In this document: piece by piece, positions 60,639-64,000 of the stretch
Layout of the letters: every line of letters begins with the position of its first letter
How positions within the stretch are numbered: position 1 is the first letter of the stretch
Source: DATLCF01 sp035526505
GTDB lineage: Bacteria; Patescibacteriota; Saccharimonadia; Saccharimonadales; UBA4665
Direction: 5' to 3'
Length of the DNA: 64,000 nucleotides
Assembly (NCBI GenBank): GCA_035526505.1
Contig: DATLCF010000002.1
Coordinates: 310,001-374,000, forward strand
Notes under the pieces: model-generated
The model's input: the letters and a program-made list of their open reading frames with translations, nothing else
Database searches by the model: none
What the model was told of the DNA's origin: nothing
Translations under genes and position numbers: made by a program

Positions 60639-61811
60639 ATGAAGATTGCCATGATGGTGCGGGGCTATATCCCAGCTCCGAGGCCGCTAGATATAATCTA
60701 TGCTCCCATTGACCTGGCTGTAGCGTTAAGCGAAGGCCTGGCCAGGCGAGGCCATTCTGTCGATTTTTTTGGCCCCCTGGGGACCAAACTCAAACATGCT
60801 AATGTTGAAACATTAAATCTCCGGCCCTTGGCCCGTAACCAAAAAGAGCTGACCGAACTGTACCACAACCTGGACCTCCTGACGCACGATATCCCCGGCC
60901 TATGGGACCGCTCTATGGTAAGTGAAATGTTCGCACGAGCCGCCAAGGGCCAGTACGACCTGCTGTTCTTCCACCATCCGGAAGTCGCCCTGGCTGCCGC
61001 CAAATCCAACCCCAGCGTACCCGTGGTGCATGTGCTGAACGATCCGGTGTACCCCTGGTACCGCGAAGTGTTCGAACTATATCACTCGCCCAACCAGCAC
61101 TATATTTCTATTTCCAACAACCAGCGGCGGGACGCGCCCGACCTGCCATATGCAGGCACCGTATATAACGGCGTGGACACCGACCTGTTTACTACAAACG
61201 GTAAGGCCGAGGATTATCTGCTTACCGCCGGGCGCATCATGCCCGAAAAAGGTTTCAAGGAAGCAATCCAGGTTGCCCAGGCTACCAACCACCGGCTACT
61301 TATCATTGGCCCTATTTACCCCCAACACCAAGGCTACTTCGACCAATACATTAAGCCGCATCTGAACGACAAGATTCTGTACCTGGGGTATATCGAGCAA
61401 AAACACATGAAGCGCTACTACCAAAAAGCCAAGGCATTCCTAACGCCAGTACAATGGGAAGAACCGTTTGGCCTGACCACGCTAGAAGCCCTGGCCTGCG
61501 GCACACCGGTTATTACCCTTAACCGCGGTGCGGCACCGGAAATAATCGTAGATGGCAAAACGGGTTTTGTAGTAGACAGCATTGCCGAAATGTGCGAAGC
61601 CGTACAAAAAGTGGAGCAAATCAACCGAGCCGACTGTCGCGCGCATGTGAGCGCCAAGTTCTCGCACAGCAACATGGTGGATGAATACGAAACCGTGTTC
61701 AAGCAAATTATTCGCGACCACAAAAAGAAAAAACCGGCGCAAATTGTAGCCGACACCCTCAAACGCGTGCCCGAGCAAATCAAAAAGACCATTACCAAAC
61801 AAGGCAAGTAA
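60639..61811 (+). CDS. Glycosyltransferase family 4
   Basis: A 390-residue GT-B enzyme. The N-terminal acceptor domain carries a Gly-poor start (MVRGYIPAP) and a DLAVALSEGLARRGHSV helix. The C-terminal nucleotide-sugar domain has YLLTAGRIMPEKGF and the EPFGLTTLEALACGTPVI signature. It uses a nucleotide-activated sugar. The ATG at 60639 is chosen over a TTG one codon upstream. It lies between smpB and tRNA-Asn. Confidence 0.92.
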   Translation: MKIAMMVRGYIPAPRPLDIIYAPIDLAVALSEGLARRGHSVDFFGPLGTKLKHANVETLNLRPLARNQKELTELYHNLDLLTHDIPGLWDRSMVSEMFARAAKGQYDLLFFHHPEVALAAAKSNPSVPVVHVLNDPVYPWYREVFELYHSPNQHYISISNNQRRDAPDLPYAGTVYNGVDTDLFTTNGKAEDYLLTAGRIMPEKGFKEAIQVAQATNHRLLIIGPIYPQHQGYFDQYIKPHLNDKILYLGYIEQKHMKRYYQKAKAFLTPVQWEEPFGLTTLEALACGTPVITLNRGAAPEIIVDGKTGFVVDSIAEMCEAVQKVEQINRADCRAHVSAKFSHSNMVDEYETVFKQIIRDHKKKKPAQIVADTLKRVPEQIKKTITKQGK

Positions 61812-61819
61812 CCTGGTAA

Positions 61820-61848
61820 TTGCCAGCGAGGGTTAATTTAGGTATAAT
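61820..61848 (+). promoter_or_regulatory. Promoter of tRNA-Asn
   Basis: TTGCCA (61820-61825) and TATAAT (61843-61848) are 17 bases apart. Transcription would start near 61855, giving a 5' leader of about 60 bases that can form a hairpin (TTCAGG/CCTGAA). Confidence 0.75.
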
Positions 61849-61915
61849 CACCTTTGTTATTCAGGGGTAAACAGCGACGATAAACATCGTTAGTTGTCCT
61901 GAAGCACATTTATAT

Positions 61916-62233
61916 TCCGGGGTAGCTCAGCGGTAGAGCGGGTGGCTGTAGATTGCAGCTCCCGATGGAAACGTCAGGATGAAAACAAGGTGAATTGCGG
62001 GAAGTCTAAGTTCCAAGGAATTGGAATATGAGAATCCGCAGCCAAGCCTGGTAGCTTACCAGGAAGGTTCAGAGACTATTCCTTACGGAAGTACCTTTGC
62101 ATGACATGCATTGGGAAGCGCCTTGCCCCTAACTCGTGCACGAGAAGGGTGATGATATAGTCCACACCAGGGCGAAAGCCATGGATAAAGTGTAACCACT
62201 AGGTCGCTGGTTCGAATCCAGTCCCCGGAGCCA
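61916..62233 (+). tRNA. tRNA-Asn(GUU) interrupted by a group I intron
   Basis: The exons 61916-61949 and 62193-62233 join to a complete class I tRNA: acceptor TCCGGGG/CCCCGGA, D-arm GCTC...GAGC, anticodon stem GGTGG/CCACT with loop CTGTTAA (anticodon GTT), a 5-base variable loop and T-loop TTCGAAT. The discriminator is G and CCA is encoded at 62231-62233. The 5' TCC and G discriminator match bacterial tRNA-Asn. Other ways of splitting the loop would give Thr or Tyr anticodons. The Asn reading is the only one that also gives a proper P1 helix and a terminal G. Confidence 0.88.
61950..62192 (+). ncRNA. Group I self-splicing intron (IC3-like) in the anticodon of tRNA-Asn
   Basis: A 243-base intron sits between anticodon positions 35 and 36. 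The 5' exon end pairs with the guide at 61955-61960 to form P1, including the expected U-G pair at the splice site. The intron ends in G (omega-G). P7 is formed by GACTAT (62074-62079) and ATAGTC (62157-62162), and the core segments AGCCAAGCC and CAGAGACTA match IC-type introns such as that of Azoarcus tRNA-Ile. No homing endonuclease is encoded. Splicing must occur for a usable tRNA. Confidence 0.88.
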
Positions 62234-62273
62234 AAGAAAAGGTCGCCCCTTGTGGGTGGTTTTTTCTTTGGCT
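62229..62273 (+). terminator. Terminator overlapping the 3' end of tRNA-Asn
   Basis: AGCCAAAGAAAA pairs perfectly with TTTTCTTTGGCT (12 bp). The 5' arm begins at the tRNA discriminator base region and includes the CCA triplet, so the hairpin competes with the mature 3' end until processing. Confidence 0.7.
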
Positions 62274-62286
62274 TTGAGATTGGATT

Positions 62287-62333
62287 TAAACAGCGACAGC
62301 ACGGCCAAAGGCCGCTATCCAGTCCCCGGGGCC
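62287..62333 (+). repeat. Partial copy of the tRNA-Asn locus
   Basis: TAAACAGCGAC (62287-62297) repeats 61868-61878 in the tRNA leader. ATCCAGTCCCCGGGGCC (62317-62333) repeats the tRNA 3' end at 62216-62232 with one change. The two pieces are in the same order but with nearly all of the tRNA and intron missing. This looks like a collapsed tandem copy or an old attachment site. Confidence 0.5.
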
Positions 62334-62373
62334 GAGCACAAGTACTTTGCACAAGCAGAGTGCTTTTGTTTGG

Positions 62374-62379
62374 TATACT
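62374..62379 (+). promoter_or_regulatory. -10 box of the 69-residue membrane protein gene
   Basis: TATACT, 6 bases before the ATG at 62386. Confidence 0.5.
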
Positions 62380-62385
62380 GAAATT

Positions 62386-62595
62386 ATGCAAAAAATAGCT
62401 ACAAGAATATTTATTTATGCGTCGATTATCTTTGGTATTCTGGGGATTTTAATCGTTCTTACGGCCTCGGGTCCGGACAAGCAAGACTCGGCTCTTAGCC
62501 AAACGCTCTTAAAACTTTTGTTCATAACTGTTTTTATCATACTGCCTTCGCTCGCTTTAAGTGTTGCTAGTAAGTACTTAAACGACAAATCTTAG
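62386..62595 (+). CDS. Two-helix small membrane protein (69 aa)
   Basis: A 69-residue protein with membrane helices at about 6-27 and 41-61 joined by a short polar loop (SGPDKQDSALSQ). The start is fixed by the -10 box 6 bases upstream; a longer frame is not supported. No family is recognised. Confidence 0.6.
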   Translation: MQKIATRIFIYASIIFGILGILIVLTASGPDKQDSALSQTLLKLLFITVFIILPSLALSVASKYLNDKS

Positions 62596-62607
62596 TTCTA
62601 ACTTCAA

Positions 62608-62727
62608 TCACTTAGCGCCGTGATTTGGCTCGTCTCTTAGCTGCTCATCACAGTAATACGCGCAACAGAAATTGCAAGCTGTCGCGCAATGATCAGCCAC
62701 GCCACTGATATAATCTTTGCAGACCAT
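62608..62727 (-). CDS. Doubtful Cys-rich mini-protein (39 aa)
   Basis: A minus-strand frame whose start codon overlaps the start of the plus-strand 2H-kinase gene. It encodes a 39-residue peptide with six cysteines in a tight pattern (HCATACNFCCAYYC after an N-terminal VCKDY). Such spacing suggests metal or disulfide binding. No Shine-Dalgarno site is seen, and the frame continues upstream in antisense to the other gene, so it may be chance. Confidence 0.25.
   Translation of the reverse strand: MVCKDYISGVADHCATACNFCCAYYCDEQLRDEPNHGAK
62709..62714 (+). promoter_or_regulatory. -10 box of the 2H-kinase gene
   Basis: A consensus TATAAT ends 11 bases before the ATG at 62726, leaving a leader of only a few bases. 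Confidence 0.55.
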
Positions 62728-63679
62728 GAACCACAGATATCTCTTTGCCCTCGAAGTTGCACCGATTGAAGCCGGAAAGACGTACGATGAGCTACCTTCA
62801 CACCTCACCCTTATGAGCAGATTCTTTTGCGGGTTACGACCAGAACAATTGGCCGAAGTTGTCTGCCCATTACTTGAACGCACAAAACTCCTTGAGTTAT
62901 TGTTCGAGCAAACGACCGCTCTTGGGCCCAAGCAGCTCACTGTACATATGGTTGCATACTCCAACGAACTGAAGCACATGCACAATGCGCTACGTAACCT
63001 ACTTGATTTGGCCAAAGTTGATTATGAGTATCCTCAGTTTATTGGCAAAGGGTACAAACCGCACGTTACCAAACGCGACGACGTACAGTTCGCCAGGGGA
63101 GATAGAAAAATAGTCAAAGCTGTCTGTCTTGTGGAAGTCGTAGCCGGAAAAAGGGTGATTCGTTCCAAGTTTAATCTAGGAGGCGGCACCTCTTCTCATG
63201 AACCGTTACTAGTATTTATTAGTGGCAGTATTAACTCGGGGAAGACAACGACAGCCAAACTATTGACGGAAAGGCTTGACGCCGATTTTATAAATGTAGA
63301 TGATCTGAATGATACAATTCCACATTTCAATTTAGCAACCGATCTGGATACATCCATGGATCGTGCCATAGAGGCAATTAATAAAAGCCTTGTCAAAGGA
63401 AACAATGTTGTCGCGAATTACGTTATCAGGCCAAGGGACTATGATCGATTCAAAGACGAAATCAACACAAATGAGCAGTACATCATCACGCTTGTACCAC
63501 GGCTAGACGTCGCCAAAAGTAAACGAGGCGACCGTGAACTTTCTGAATGGGAAATTGGCCGCGTACAATACCATTACGACACTGGCATAGCCGCGCCTGA
63601 GTTCGGGCATATCATTGATAGTTCAGACATTACCCTGGAAGAGACAGTAGAAAAAATAATGGAGATTGTTGGCCGCTAA
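62726..63679 (+). CDS. Fusion of a 2H phosphoesterase-like domain and a P-loop kinase
   Basis: A 317-residue two-domain protein. The N-terminal 150 residues resemble the LigT/2H fold: the paired motifs HLTL (about residue 24) and HVTK (about 113) are the two catalytic H-x-T/S-x signatures. The C-terminal domain (about 155-317) is a P-loop kinase with Walker A SGSINSGKTTTAKLL and a INVDDLND strand. 2H enzymes act on 2',3'-cyclic phosphates or related nucleotides; joined to a kinase this resembles RNA end-healing modules. It could instead act on nucleotides or a small molecule. It lies 0.5 kb after the intron-bearing tRNA. Confidence 0.72.
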   Translation: MNHRYLFALEVAPIEAGKTYDELPSHLTLMSRFFCGLRPEQLAEVVCPLLERTKLLELLFEQTTALGPKQLTVHMVAYSNELKHMHNALRNLLDLAKVDYEYPQFIGKGYKPHVTKRDDVQFARGDRKIVKAVCLVEVVAGKRVIRSKFNLGGGTSSHEPLLVFISGSINSGKTTTAKLLTERLDADFINVDDLNDTIPHFNLATDLDTSMDRAIEAINKSLVKGNNVVANYVIRPRDYDRFKDEINTNEQYIITLVPRLDVAKSKRGDRELSEWEIGRVQYHYDTGIAAPEFGHIIDSSDITLEETVEKIMEIVGR

Positions 63680-63704
63680 GGATTCAAGACCGGCAAGCCG
63701 AGTC

Positions 63705-63746
63705 AAAAAAAGAGAGTAGACATAAAAAGCCTTCACTCTCTTTTTT
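63705..63746 (+). terminator. Terminator after the 2H-kinase gene
   Basis: AAAAAAGAGAGT pairs with ACTCTCTTTTTT over 12 bp around a 17-base loop, ending in a T-run. Confidence 0.75.
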
Positions 63747-63859
63747 CTTTGTCCCAGGGATTAGGCTTGAACCCGGAACAGCGCCTACCGAAGCTAGAGC
63801 ACTCAAATTTGGTTCGATTTCAAACCGAATAGTTGTAAATTCTGCGCTAGGCTATATCT

Positions 63860-64000
63860 ATGCCATTAAAAGAATATAACCATGAAGCCACTATTCCATC
63901 GTACTCGCTCACGCATGATGGGTACCATAATCTGACAACACGGCAACGCAGACTGCTGAGAACTCGCGCAAAAACGCTTGCCGAGATGCGGCACTTGCGG
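63860..64000 (+). CDS. Start of an unrecognised gene, cut by the window end
   Basis: A frame from the ATG at 63860 stays open for 47 residues to the window edge (segments LKEYNHEATIPSYSL and LTTRQRRLLRTRAKTLAEM). TATATC lies directly upstream, as in the other leaderless-type genes. Too little is visible for a family call. Confidence 0.45.
   Translation, partial: MPLKEYNHEATIPSYSLTHDGYHNLTTRQRRLLRTRAKTLAEMRHLR

Noticed and set aside
61916..62233. Reading the interrupted tRNA as tRNA-Thr(UGU) or tRNA-Tyr(GUA)
   Set aside because: Thr also gives a terminal G but needs a weak P1 without the U-G pair and does not fit the TCC start and G discriminator. Tyr would lack the terminal G and the long variable arm of bacterial tRNA-Tyr.
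1..64000. CRISPR arrays, toxin-antitoxin pairs, phage structural genes, rRNA genes
   Set aside because: I read for regularly spaced repeats and typical partner genes and saw none; the only repeats are the IS ends, the 22-residue protein repeats, the tRNA-Asn partial copy and short palindromes.
1..64000. Recoded UGA (glycine) as in Gracilibacteria
   Set aside because: UGA acts as a sensible stop, for example at the DapF-like/VanX-like overlap and the atpG end, and no gene requires read-through.

Overview
The window looks like a chromosomal segment of a Candidate Phyla Radiation bacterium, most probably a Saccharibacteria (TM7) relative. This is inferred from compact genes, a CPR-style ArgS, a full F-type ATPase next to scavenging rather than biosynthetic genes, and UGA used as a normal stop, which argues against Gracilibacteria and Absconditabacteria. 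No rRNA gene is present, so the assignment is not proven. A striking signal is the number of leaderless-looking genes: a -10 hexamer (TACAAT, TATACT, TACACT) sits about 6-11 bases before the start codon, while operon-internal genes use AAGGAG-type Shine-Dalgarno sites.

Layout. 1-4.6 kb: cell-surface and hydrolase genes (VanY-type peptidase, an Ig/FN3/DUF4082 surface protein). 4.7-6.2 kb: tRNA-Gln, a decayed serine recombinase and a decayed IS3-like element. 6.4-16.8 kb: an accessory locus of two converging transcription units. One has a clavaminate-synthase/VioC-type oxygenase, a NodU-type carbamoyltransferase and an M20 deacylase, followed by argS. The other has carA, carB and a GNAT. Together they could make carbamoyl phosphate, hydroxylate an amino acid and carbamoylate it; this is the best candidate for an undescribed system. 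16.8-17.7 kb: relics. 17.7-22.9 kb: methyltransferase, PadR pair, a coupled VanX-like/DapF-like pair, YerC and a sigma factor, several with clear operators.

23-28.3 kb: a seven-repeat helical protein and the oxidative pentose phosphate operon (pgl-gnd-zwf). 28.4-33.2 kb: a mini-protein, an RRM protein, a membrane glycan-synthase pair. 33.3-45.7 kb: FAD-linked oxidase, NDH-2, a UvrD-nuclease helicase, an aquaporin and several unrecognised proteins. 45.8-53.3 kb: the ATP synthase operon on the minus strand, carrying two unrecognised genes between atpG/atpD and atpD/atpC. NDH-2 plus ATP synthase suggests some respiratory capacity.

53.3-64 kb: an RCC1-SGNH surface protein, glutaredoxin, a CobA-like ATPase, a nuclease, glycosyltransferases, SmpB, a tRNA-Asn interrupted by a group I intron, and a 2H-phosphoesterase/P-loop kinase fusion.
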